A DNA stretch of 64,000 nucleotides from Sorex araneus. Taxonomy: Eukaryota; Chordata; Mammalia; Eulipotyphla; Soricidae. Each line of letters begins with the position of its first letter. The stretch's first letter is position 1. The stretch is from contig NC_073303.1 in NCBI RefSeq assembly GCF_027595985.1, positions 19,724,770 through 19,788,769 on the forward strand, given 5' to 3'. Made by a program: the position numbers and the translations under genes. This document shows positions 42,870 through 53,055 of the stretch, piece by piece. Under the pieces are notes generated by a model that did not search any database, was not told where the DNA came from, and was given only the letters and a program-made list of their open reading frames with translations.

Positions 42870-45110
42870 CCTCCCAAGAGGTGCGGGAGAGGCCGCACGC
42901 AGATGGTTGGTTGGGGCCCGTTCACCAGTGAGAAAGGAAAAAAAATCAAGCCATAAGGAAAACCCCACGAACCATGTTCAAAAGTTTGTTCAACCAGTCT
43001 CCCGTCTCCTGAGGGTTGGCTCCTGACGAAAGGCCCAATCAGGAAGCTAGCTGGCGGCTGCCCTGACATCACCTCCCGGCCCGGTGCTCTCTCTCCCCCA
43101 CTTTCCATCCCAGGCCTACACCGGCCTCCTGGTCTCCTGCTGAGATCCCAGGCGTCCTGTTTCTGAGCCAGACGCCCCTCACTGTTGCCGGCTTACACCC
43201 ATCCCGGGGTCTCACGTGGAGGTGCAGGCTGGGGCTGCCACGTCTCTTTCCAGGGAGTCTAACCTTCCAACACCGGCTCTTGATGCCTGCGCTGTCTTCC
43301 CTGGCTGTTGCAGAAGTTTAATGGAACTGGCGCTGTTTGCAGAGCCCTTGTTGACTTTTGGGGGGCCTAGGGGGTTGGGGGAGTGGGGTGGAGGGGGTTG
43401 GGCATGGGTCATGGTGGAGTCATGTTTGGAAGGGAAAAAGGGCCAATGGGAAAGCTTGGTTTAGGGGGGCTGCCCCCGGCTGGCCAGTAAGAAGGCCCTG
43501 GTTTGGTACCCGGCTGTCCAGGGGCGCCCGGTCACGACAGTTCTGTACATCTGGCATCACCGCGGCCTGTCTCTGCGGCAGCCTCTCTGGGCCTTCACGC
43601 CTATTAGCCAGAGCCAGGAGTAATGTCTTTCATTCTGAGACGTCTAAACCCCTAACCACAGGCATGTTTTTCTCCAGGGCAGAGGGCAAATGCAATTACA
43701 TCTGTGACCAATTTGCACAGCTGGGCGCTCAGCCTCCTGACAGAAACATTTATTTGAGATTCAGGTCTCCTGGGGAGCCGGGGGAGCCGTACAGGAAGTC
43801 AGGTCCTGCAAGCTTTTGCCCTCGGTGCTGGCCAGCCGGAGCCTGGAGAGGAAAAGAAAACAACGCCCAGCGTCATCGTGGGCTTTTCTGAGCTAAAAAA
43901 GGGCGGTGGTCTCTCCGGGAGGGGCGGGGGGTTTCCAGGGACAGAGGAGAAGAATGTTCAAGGCAGACAAGACCACCATTGACCTTGAGCATCCACAGCA
44001 CGCCCTTGGGTGTAAAACTAGGGGGGAGGAGCAGCTGCTGGGTTATCAGGGACCCCAGTCCTGGTACTGCCCACTGCCCGCCGCCCACACCCCCGGCCCC
44101 GCCTTGCACACAGTGCTTGATCCGAAAAGAGAAATGCAGTATCTGGGCCCTTCCAAGCCTTTATTTGTTTTAAAGGCCTAATCAGTTGTTCAGAACTGAA
44201 AAAAAAATTGCTCCCCCAATTAAAAAAATGTCTAGGCTGAAAAAATAAAATTGTATTACGTTTATTACACATTATATAGTTCATTAATCCTTGGATGTAT
44301 ATTTTTAAATTTGATCATTTTTAAAGTTTGTTGGGCTGAGTTTTCTCCCTTTGGGAGAATTCCCAAGAAGCTTCCATAATTGCTAAGAAATCATTGTTAA
44401 TGAGGAAGAACATGTTACTCTTTCAAGCCTTTGCACTCGGTTTTCTTAGCGATGGCTTTCACTTGGACTTTTTTTTTTTTTGTCTTTGAACGGTTATACA
44501 GTACAGTACATGATGTATTTAAAACTAAAATTTATAAATAAATTAAAAAATTGTTATTTTTAATATTTGACTAGTATATGAACATGTAATAAATGGAAAT
44601 CTAAATTATACTTTTTTGAGGCTTATTATAATGGAAACATGTTCTAAATAAAAATTGTAAATTATAATTTTTCTAAATATGATATTCTTAAAAGCAACTC
44701 ACAGGACGTAAACCTGATGGTGATCCCATGTTTTACTATAGTAAGCTGTTTTATTCTAGCATTTTTCGCTGAACAGAACAGTTTTTCTTCTTTTCTTCAG
44801 GCAATTGATTTGTGATGTGAAGTCTTCTATTCAAATGTTGTTCTTTATTAGGGGGTGATGGGCAACCATAGAGAGTTAGGTGTGGACAATTTTAAACCAG
44901 TTTATAACACAGGTTTATTTTATCTTATATTCTGCACATAATTTGTAATATATATATATATATATACATATTAACGTACATATATATAACCTATTTTGTG
45001 CCTGAGAGGAACACTTTGAATTTAAGCCGAACATTATTAGTTATAGGTATGAGTATGTTGAATGCAATAGGTTAAGGAAAAATGAAAATATTGTCAACTT
45101 AGAGTAAAAA
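42870..45110. other. Repeat-poor block
   Basis: 2.2 kb with no SINE, L1 or LTR recognised, against about one SINE per 0.8 kb elsewhere. 42.9-44.1 kb is GC-rich. 44.1-44.8 kb is AT-rich with homeobox-type TAAT cores ('cctaatcagttg', 'ccaattaaaaa', 'gttaatgagg'). The 177-codon frame at 43358-43891 has no recognisable domain. A short (TA)n lies at about 44949-44968. Confidence 0.5.
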
Positions 45111-45120
45111 TTAAATGGAG

Positions 45121-45200
45121 GGTGGGAACTATAGCACAATGGGTAGAGAGCTTGCACTGCATGTGGGCTGACCCAGGTTAAATTTCTGTAGCCCCTCCAA
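45121..45200 (+). repeat. SINE-A head, truncated
   Basis: 'gggaactatagcacaatggg', 'gcactgcatgtgggctgacc' and 'aggttaaatttct'. No body, but an A-rich end. Confidence 0.65.
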
Positions 45201-45231
45201 AACAGTCAAAATTAAAAATAAATAAGCACAT

Positions 45232-45404
45232 TTTTGTTTTTCTTTTTGGGTCACACTCAGCGATGCACAGGGGTCACTCCTGACTCTGCACTCAGGAATT
45301 ACCCCTGGCGGTGCTCAGGAGACCATATGGGATGCTGGGAATCCAACCTGGGTCGGCTTCATGCAAGGCAAACACCTTACCCGCTGTGTTATCGCTCCAG
45401 TCCC
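45232..45404 (-). repeat. SINE-A (antisense)
   Basis: Full copy. TSD aaataagcacatttt / aaataagtacatttt. Confidence 0.93.
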
Positions 45405-45759
45405 AAATAAGTACATTTTAATATGTTTAGTATATGGTATGAGTTGAGATACAGAGAATTCTCAAAATATCCTTGAAACTGTCTAGCCCTTAATTGCTTC
45501 TGGTAACACAAGGCCCAAGAGTGTATGTACCCTCTCTGTGAGGTTCTTTTCTGCCTTAAAAATTCACTCTCCATGACAATTTGCCAGAGGAACTATAATT
45601 AGAAACATTCTCAAAGGGTTGAGCTAATTATTTGTACACAAGTCTCAGTACTGTGAATGCTTCTGAGATTCTGGGTCTGTTTATCGGTGGTCAACTTTCT
45701 GATGTACTGGGAAGATACCACAATTGGCCAACTAGTAAAAGAATGCTTTAAAAACCCTG

Positions 45760-46690
45760 GAATGGGCTCACAAATAAACCTCGGAAGAGAGTACAAGCTG
45801 CAGAGATGCCTCCAGACCCTGAGTCAGGCTTAGTCCCATCTGGGATGCCCTGGAGAGGGGCAGGCGAGCCCAACACCCACTCCAGTAGGACCCCAGCAGC
45901 CCAAACCCTCCAGAACCCAACCACCGCCATGCTCATGGCCAAACTCCATACTCCACAGACTCAGAACGAGCCTCATGTATGAGAATGAACCTTCTGAAAA
46001 ACCCAGGTATCTGGGATTTGTGACCAGACTCTCCAGGTTTTCATGGAGTCAGGGATGGGCGGCCTCCCCAAATCTCCCTGTTCTTCTGGGAGTCTGGCAG
46101 TCACACCCACAAGCTGCCTCCAGCTCCATAGAAGCTCATTTATAGCCATGACCCAGAGACTCATAAATAAGTCTTGGAGGAGAGATTCCACAAGTTGTAG
46201 AGATGCCTCCAGACCCCAGAGTCACCATCTAGTTAAAAATTTAACTCCCGCTCTATCACCCTATTTAAAATTTTAGAATTCCTGGAGCGACATCTCGTAC
46301 TCTACTGATGTACCAGGAGTAGCACACCACATTTTATGGGTACAGAAGGCAATTGATATCGACCAAAAAAATACATTAGCACACAAGGCTCAGACTATAA
46401 CAACATGTGAGTAATCTCTTATATAAGAACCTAATGTCTCCAGGGTGAGAGACAACAACCTTCGCACACCATTCTAAGGAAAGTTTTTTGAATCATTTTG
46501 GATCATAATTTTAGTGGATTATTCATAACAAGCAATATAAAATAAATGATTTAGGATCTGCCTTTGGAGCAGGCTGGGGTGGTAGTGGGAAAATTTGAAT
46601 GGTGGTGGGAAGGTGTAATGGTGGTGGGATTGGTGTAGAATTATTCAATGTAATAAATTATTGTGAACATCTCTAGAAAATTAGAAATAA
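45760..46690 (+). mobile_element. Element C, near full length, two 5' modules
   Basis: 'agagatgcctccagaccc' recurs at 45802 and 46200, giving a module period of about 398 bp. The body (46270-46590) includes 'gtgagtaatctcttatataa', also present at about 17630. The end is 'gtgggaaggtgtaatggtgg', 'gtaataaattattgtgaaca' and an AAAT-type tail. No ORF of note. Ends are not confirmed by a TSD. Confidence 0.6.
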
Positions 46691-46828
46691 AATAAAATGG
46701 GAAAAAAACATTGGCTGTGTAGTCTCTGTCATGAGTGTGTCATGAGGTGATATCCCAATAACTTATTTGACTTCACTGATGCAAAAACGTCTTAGATCAA
46801 ACCCTATGGCAGTGCTTACATTTGATCT

Positions 46829-46994
46829 TTTTATTTTTTTCTGCTTTTTTTGTCACACCCGGTGATGCACAGGGGTCACTCCTGGCTCTGCACTCAGGAA
46901 TTACCCCTGGCGGTGCTCAGGGCACCATATGGGGTGCTGGGAATCAAACCCGGGTTGGCCGGGTGCAATGCAAAGGCCTTACCTGCTGAATCAT
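46829..46994 (-). repeat. SINE-A (antisense), head truncated
   Basis: Body intact. The head stops at 'ttacctgctgaatcattt', losing about 20 bp. Possible TSD 'catttgatc / catttttgatc'. Confidence 0.88.
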
Positions 46995-47104
46995 TTTTGA
47001 TCAGGAAAAATGGGAACTTGAAGTGGTTAATCATAGCACTCATAGGTTGGAGAGTCAGCCAATGGCCCCATCCTCACAACACTTGCAAGGAGAGTTTGAT
47101 TTTA

Positions 47105-47301
47105 TTTTATATTTTATTTTATTTTATTTCCTTTTTTTGTTTTTTGGGTCACACCAGCAATGCTCAGGGGTTACTCCTGGCTTTTCACTCAGGAATTACT
47201 CCTGCCGGTGCACAGGGGACCATATGGGATGCTGGGAATCGAACCTGGGTCAGCCGCGTGCAAGGCAAACGCCCTACCCACTGTGCGATCGCTCCAGCCC
47301 C
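47105..47301 (-). repeat. SINE-A (antisense)
   Basis: TTTTA-rich tail, complete body. TSD aggagagtttgatttta at 47088-47104 and 47302-47318. Confidence 0.95.
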
Positions 47302-47542
47302 AGGAGAGTTTGATTTTAGAAGATGATAAAAGTGTTGTGTTGTTTTTCTGTTTGAAACTTCAACTGCACTTTAAAAACATCATGAGTTCCAATGCTGCAA
47401 CACCTAAAATTTATATAAGTTATAATGCACTGCTGCTTCAATTAAAAAAATCAATCATAAAATTCGATTGTTTTTAGGATAGTTATGGTCATGCATTTGT
47501 CAACAGAATAATTGATATTTTATTTCCTTAAAAAGAAATCCC

Positions 47543-47757
47543 TTGGGGTGGGGGCTGGAGCGATAGCACAGTGGGTAGGGCGTTTGCCTGGCACACGGCC
47601 GACCCAGGTTCAATTCCCAGCATCCCATATGGTCCCCTGAGCACCGCCAGGAGTTAATTCCTGAGTGCAAAACCAGGAGTAACCCCTGTGCATCACCAGG
47701 TGTGATCCAAAAGCAAAAATCAACAACAACAACAAAAAGACCCCTACAAAATAAAAT
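47543..47757 (+). repeat. SINE-A, first of two at one site
   Basis: Full copy with a CAA/AAAAT composite tail that includes a short non-A insert ('gacccctac'). TSD aaaagaaatccc at 47531 and 47758. Confidence 0.94.
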
Positions 47758-47769
47758 AAAAGAAATCCC

Positions 47770-47932
47770 AGGGCTGGAGCGATAGCACAGTGGGTAGGGA
47801 GTTTACCTTGCAAGCGGCCGACCCGGGTTCGATTCCCAGCATCCCACGTGGTCCCCCAAGAACCGACAGGAGTAATTTCTGAGTGCAGAGCCAGGAGTAA
47901 ACCCTGTGCATCGCCAGGTGTGACCCAAAGAG
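47770..47932 (+). repeat. SINE-A, second of two at one site
   Basis: Full copy, same orientation. Its own TSD aaaagaaatccc (47758) / aaaaaaaatccc (47933) reuses the target of its neighbour. Confidence 0.94.
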
Positions 47933-48201
47933 AAAAAAAAATCCCCCCATACTCCTTAGCTCTGACTCAGTTCCTCCCTGTTTCCAGCCCTCCTACCTCT
48001 AGGCAGCCAGTAATCTACATTCCACCTCCACAGATTTGCTATTCTGGGCATTTCATGCTATAATTTAAAATAGGTAGTCCTTTGTGAACAATTTTTCTCA
48101 GAGTACTGCTTTCAGGAATCATCTATGTTGTAGCATTCATCAGTACTTGATTTCTCTTTCTGGCTGAAAAGTATTCCTCTTGATGGAACTACACCATATA
48201 T

Positions 48202-48960
48202 ATATATATTTTTTTAATTTTTATTTTATCACCATGTGGAAAGTTACAAAGTTTTCAGGTTTGTGTCTCAGTTATACAATATTCAAACACCATCCCTTCC
48301 CCAGTGCCCATATTCCACCACCAAAATCCCCAGTATAACCCCCGCCCCCCACCCCCAACTATATAACTGATGAATTTCACTTCATTTTCTCTTTACCTTG
48401 ATTACATTCCATATTGCAAAACAAAACTCACTATTGTTGTTGGAGTTTCCCCCCAAGAAAGATAGCCCTACTAAGGAAGCATTTGATAATTTGTTTTCCA
48501 TTAAAAGATTGTATGTTTTCAGTTTTTAGAAAAGGTCGTGCGGCCGCTGCGCGGTTCAGATGTGTCCCAGTCCTGCAAGCCGGAGCCGTGTTAGTTGCTG
48601 CTCAGTGTTGCCAGGGCTCCATCTGGAGAAGGTGTGCAGGCTGTACCTCCTCTGTCTGGATCCCCGGTATTGCTGGCCCGGTTTCGGTTCGGAGCATTTC
48701 TCCAGCAGAGTTGCTCACCAGAATGCCTGGCCTCTTCTCTGTTGAATGTGGCAAGATGGCGCCGAGGGTGGGTTGAGGGCGTGACTTCCGGCGGCTGGGA
48801 CCACTTGGAGGTTGGGCTGGCGCCGCCCCACTCCAGTGCCCCCCCGCGGCTCAGATGTGTCCCAGTCCCGCAAGCCGGAGCCGTGTTAGTTGCTGCTCAG
48901 TGTCGCCAGGGCTCCATCTGGAGAAGGTGTGTAGGCTGCACCTCCTCCGTCTGGATCCCC
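48202..48960 (-). mobile_element. Composite retroposon CR-2 (antisense) with duplicated GC-rich 5' module
   Basis: The 3' end at left ('atcaccatgtggaaagttac') is followed by the C-rich tract complementing G4. At right are two about 120-bp GC-rich modules (48545-48666 and 48844-48960), each containing 'agatgtgtcccagtcc' and 'gctccatctggagaaggtgt'. Between them is a YY1-like 'caagatggcgccgag' (48749-48763). TSD tacaccatatat at 48190 and about 48961. Confidence 0.88.
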
Positions 48961-49005
48961 GTACACCATATATTTTATATTGTGTTTATTCATTTGTCTG
49001 TTGTG

Positions 49006-49760
49006 ATCATTAACTTATGTGTCAACTTTGTTGAGCTTATAGGATGCTCAGATAACTGACAAAAATTATTCCTGGTTGGGTCTAGCATGGCGTTTCCAAA
49101 GGAGATTCATATTTGAGTCAGAAGCCTGAGTAGGAAGATCCTCTGACAAATGTGGTAGGCATTAACCAGCTCACTGAATTTAGTTCCACTGAATGGAATA
49201 GCAGCATGAGAAAAGGGCAGATTTTCTGATCTCTTCTTAAGCTGCGATGTCTGTTCTTCTCTGTTCTCAGCAAAGTTCTGGTTCTTTGGTCTTTGAACTT
49301 AGGGAATTAGTCCAGCTGCCCCGCAATTCTCAGACCTTTGGTACCAGGCTGAATTTGCCCATAGACTTTCTTAGTTCTCTTACCTGCACACAGCAGATCA
49401 TGAAACTTTATAACATCCATAATTGTCTCTACAGCTAATTCCTATAATCATATCCATCTATAAATATATCTCTATGATAGCACAGTGGGTAGGGCGTTTG
49501 CCTTGCATGCGGCCGACCTGGGTTCGATTCCTCTGTCCCTCTCAGAGAGCCCGGCAAGCTACCAAGAGTATCCCCCCTGCACGGGAAAGCCTGGCAAGCT
49601 ACCCGTAGCATATTTGATATGCCAAAAACAGTAACAACAAGTCTCACAATGGAGATGTTTCTGGTGTCCGCTCGAGCGAATCGATGAGCAACAGGATGAC
49701 AGTGATACAGTGAGTGATTGTCTATACATATCCTATTGAGTCTGTTCTCTGGAGAACCCT
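49006..49760 (+). repeat. Ancient mammalian repeat, interrupted by SINE-G
   Basis: 'ttatgtgtcaactttgttga', 'gagattcatatttgagtcag', 'aacatccataattgtctcta' and 'ttctctggagaaccctaata' match the two ends of a well-known placental interspersed repeat (LTR-like; name not recalled safely). Confidence 0.6.
49474..49712 (+). repeat. SINE-G
   Basis: The head starts at 'gatagcacagtgggtagg'. The terminal repeats are 'gatgacagtgatacagtgag'. Confidence 0.9.
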
Positions 49761-50037
49761 AATATATTCATGGATGGACATTTGGGTAGTTTCCACCTTG
49801 TGGCTGTTATGAACAGTGTTGCTGTCAATACTGGTATATCAAGCTTTGTGTGGATAAGCTTATATTTCCCTATAGTTTATACCTAAGAGTGATGTTGCTA
49901 GGATATGCAGTAATTCTATGTTTATCATTTGCAGAGCTACTGGACTATTTCAAGGCAGTTGCATTATTTTATATTCCAGTCAACAATATGAAAGTTGCAA
50001 TTTTTTTTCTGTTTCTTGCTAACACTTGTTATTTTTA

Positions 50038-50228
50038 GGGCCTTGCATGTGGTCAACCCAGGTTCAATTCCTCTGTCCCTCTCGGAGAACCCAGCAAGCT
50101 ACCGAGAGTATCCCGCCCACATGGCAGAGCCTGGCAAGCTCTCCGTGGCGTATTCAATATGCCAAAAATAGTAACAACAAGTCTCACAATGGAGACGTTA
50201 CTGGTGCCCGCTCGAGCAAATCGATGAA
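50038..50228 (+). repeat. SINE-G, truncated at both ends
   Basis: Begins within the head ('gggccttgcatgtggtcaac') and stops at 'aaatcgatga' before the terminal repeat. It sits inside old L1 sequence that continues on either side. Confidence 0.88.
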
Positions 50229-50683
50229 TAGTGCATTGACCACTTGCATCTTCCTTGGAGAAATGTTTATTCCGCTTACTTATTCTCTTCAGTTGGCTCT
50301 AATCATTCTTTGTATATTATACACATGTCTTGTGTGAGCTATACAATTTGCCAAATATAATTTTTCTCTTATTGTATAAGTTTGCTTTTTAACCTTCTTG
50401 ATGACATCCTTAAGAATGCAAAAATGTTAAATTTTAGCTATGGGGCCTTGAAGCTCTCTGTATCTCAGTAGATTTGGCACAATGAATCCCATCGGCACTG
50501 GGTATGACTTGTCAGCTTCTACATTCTCTTCTGGTGGAAGAGTTTTTCAAGTTGAAAATGCTATGAAAGCTGTGGAAAGTGGTAGTACAGCTATTGGTAT
50601 CAGATGTAAAGAGGGATCTGTTTGGGGGGTTGAAAAATTAGTTCTTTCTAAACTTTATGAAGAAGGTTCTAATAAACAACTTT

Positions 50684-51373
50684 AAAAAACCTATTTATTT
50701 ATTTATTTAAAAATTTTTTATTAGTGAATCATCATGAGATAAAGTTACAGACTTACAAACTTTTGTGCTTATGTTTCAGTCATACGATGGTCCAGTGCCC
50801 ATCCCTCCACCAGTACTCATTTTCCCCCAATGGTCCCAGCATCCCTCCCACGACACCCACCCCATCCTCCCCCCTCTGTGGCAGGGCATTTCCTTTTGCT
50901 CTCTCTCTCCTTTGGGGTGTTGTGGTTTGCAGTAGAGGTGTTAAGTGGCCATCATGTTCAGTCTGTAGTCTATTTTCAGCTCGCATATCCCATCCTGAAC
51001 GGGCCCTCCTAGCACCCTTTACTTGGTGGTTTCTTCTCTATCTGAGCTGCCTTTTCCCCCAGCATGCGAGGCCAGCTTCCAAGCTGTGGAGTAATCCTCC
51101 TGGTACTTATCTCTACTGTTTTTGGGTATTAATCTCCCATTCTACTACTTTATATTCCACAAATGAGTGCAATCTTTCTATGTCGGTCCCTCTCTTTCTG
51201 ATTCATTTCACGTAACATGATACTTTCCATGTTGATCCATCTATATACAAATTTCATGGCTCCATCTTTTCTAACAGCTGCATAGTATTTTATTGTGTAC
51301 ATGTACCAACGTTTTTTTTAACCAGTCATCTGTCCTCGGGCACTCGGGTTTTTCCCAGATTCTCTGGCTATTC
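50684..51373 (-). mobile_element. L1-sx insertion in the PSMA3 pseudogene
   Basis: Antisense L1 3' UTR, the longest copy here. It runs from 'agtgaatcatcatgagataa' to 'gctgcatagtattttattgt' and 'cagattctctggcta', which tie this repeat to canonical L1. TSD aaacaacttt at 50674-50683 and 51374-51383. Confidence 0.96.
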
Positions 51374-51902
51374 AAACAACTTTTTAATGTTGATTGGCAA
51401 GTTGGAATGCCAGTAGCAGGTTTGTTGGAAGATGTGCATTCTTTAGCAGACATTGCAAGAGAAGAAGCTTCCATTTTAAGCTCTAACTTCGGCTTTAACA
51501 TTCCACCCAAACCTCTTGCAGACAGAGTTGTCATATATGTACATGCATATACACTCTACAGTGCAGTTCAACCTTGTGGCTGCAGTTCTATGCTCGGTTC
51601 TTAGAGTGTGAATGATGGAACACAACTTTATAATGATTGCCCCATCGAGTGTTTCATATGGTTATTGGGATTGTACTATGGGCAAGCTGCAAAGACAGAA
51701 ATAGAAAAGCTTCAGATGAAAGAAATGACCTGTTGGGATGTTGTTAAAGAAGTTGCAAAAATAATTTATATAATCTATGAAAAATTTGAGGATCAAGCTT
51801 TTGAATTAGAGCTCAGCAAGGTTGGTGAATTAACTCAAGAAACACATGAGATTGTCCTTAAAGATATAAGAGAAGAAGCAGAAAAATATGCTTAGGAGTT
51901 GT

Positions 51903-51974
51903 TTTTTTTTTCTTTTATTAATTCACCATGTGGAAAGTTACAAAGCGTTCAGGTTAAAGTCTCAGTTATACAAT
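51903..51974 (-). mobile_element. 72-bp L1-like 3'-end insertion in the PSMA3 pseudogene
   Basis: T-run, then 'aattcaccatgtggaaagtt' and 'tctcagttatacaatg', the terminus of the CR/L1-like tail. A TSD of about 21 bp (aaatatgcttaggagttgt core) at about 51881-51902 and 51975-51996. Confidence 0.95.
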
Positions 51975-52789
51975 GAAAATATGCTTAGGAGTTGTTGAAA
52001 GAAGAAGATGAATCAGATGCTGATAATATGTAACATTTACTACAGCACCTCTTGAATTTCTAGTAACCATCCCATGTAACTATGTTTAGCCCTGTGTATT
52101 ATTATTTACTCATCATCCAATTTTCATTATTTTTTTTGTCTTGTAATGAAAAAATTAGTTGCATTTTTCCTTAAATGCATATCCTATTGGTATCACATCC
52201 AAGAAACCATTGTTTAGTGCTTAAAGTGATAAGCATATCCTTTGCATGTTGAAGCCCTGGGCTCAGTCTCAGGTATCCTAAGCACTATCGGGTACGACCT
52301 TGTATCAGACTGTCTTGAGTACTACAGTTTTCTAAAGTGAATTTGTATCCTAACGTCAAAATGTACACTGCAGATGACAAGTGCAACTATGTCTATTTTG
52401 TCAAGATTATTTGGTCATTCTAGGTTCCTTGAATTTCAGGACTAAAGTTAAGATTAGATTGTCAATATCTGCAAAGTAGTGCACTAAGGTTTTGTCAGAG
52501 AGTTGCATCGAATCTTTAGACTCATTAGAGGAGTATAGTTATCCTAGTAATATCAAGTCTTCTGTTTCATAAACATAGGACACCTTTCTGTTATTCAGGT
52601 CTTATTTAATTTCAACAATGCTTTGCATGGGGGTATGGTGCCACCAGCAGGTCAACCTGTACCTGTGAGGTGAGTGCATCAGCAACCTGATGGTGCCTTC
52701 AGGCTGATACCCCAAGATTGCCGCTGTGCCTTTAGCTGGACTCGACAACTTAGGGCCAAGTTTGTCAAGAAATTAAACAGTCAAAAGTT

Positions 52790-53055
52790 AGGTATGTGGG
52801 ACACACACCCACAAACCACCTCTGGCTTAGCTCATTTATTGGCCTTATTTCAGAGTCCCATAAATGAATCTTGAAAGAGATCAAAAGTTGAGTCAATCTT
52901 GGACCTGCACATGGCTGAACAGATGGGGGTAAATTGGAGAGGGGTGGGTTGGCCAGGGGCCCACCCGAGCAGAGCCCCCAGCAGCTGCTTGTTTTCACAA
53001 TCCAAAATCGCCACCATACCCCACCATACCACACCCGGGTCTGATGGTGGAGCCC
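52790..53055 (+). repeat. Element C-like module next to an LTR
   Basis: 'gctcatttattggcc', 'cagagtcccataaatgaatc', 'ggccaggggcccacccgagc' and 'ccagcagctgcttg' parallel 45840-46180. More module-like sequence ('gatggaaatctccaggattt') resumes right of the LTR, suggesting the LTR interrupted this element. Confidence 0.45.

Larger units (their letters stand above)
50482..52033 (+). pseudogene. PSMA3: Processed PSMA3 pseudogene (proteasome subunit alpha type-3)
   Basis: Intronless retrocopy of the 20S proteasome alpha-7-type (PSMA3) mRNA. The translation starts at the authentic ATG (50482) and gives [13 protein letters not shown], the N-terminal signature of the subunit. [49 protein letters not shown]...[36 protein letters not shown]-type residues and the acidic tail (EEDES-D-DNM) follow. 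Disabling lesions: an L1-sx insertion of 690 bp at 50684-51373, in-frame TAG at 51602 and 51893, an indel/deletion zone at about 51630-51690, and a second 72-bp insertion at 51903. 3' UTR-like sequence continues to about 52170. It lies within the old antisense L1. It cannot encode a subunit. Confidence 0.97.
47945..52640 (-). repeat. Old L1 (antisense) broken up by nested insertions
   Basis: L1-derived pieces in consistent antisense order: 47945-48201 and 48962-49005 ('tttgctattctgggcatttc', 'tcatcagtacttgatttctc'), 49765-50037 ('ggatggacatttgggtagtt', 'tgttgctaggatatgcagta'), 50229-50440 ('cttggagaaatgtttattcc') and 52180-52640 ('atccaagaaaccattg', 'attgtcaatatctgcaaagt', 'ataaacataggacacctttc'). 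Between them lie a composite, an ancient repeat, two SINE-G, the PSMA3 pseudogene with two further L1-derived insertions, and a decayed SINE. Confidence 0.8.

Noticed and set aside
43358..43891. 177-codon open frame in the GC-rich block
   Set aside because: No recognisable domain, and GC-rich DNA has few stops. The region is kept only as a repeat-poor block.
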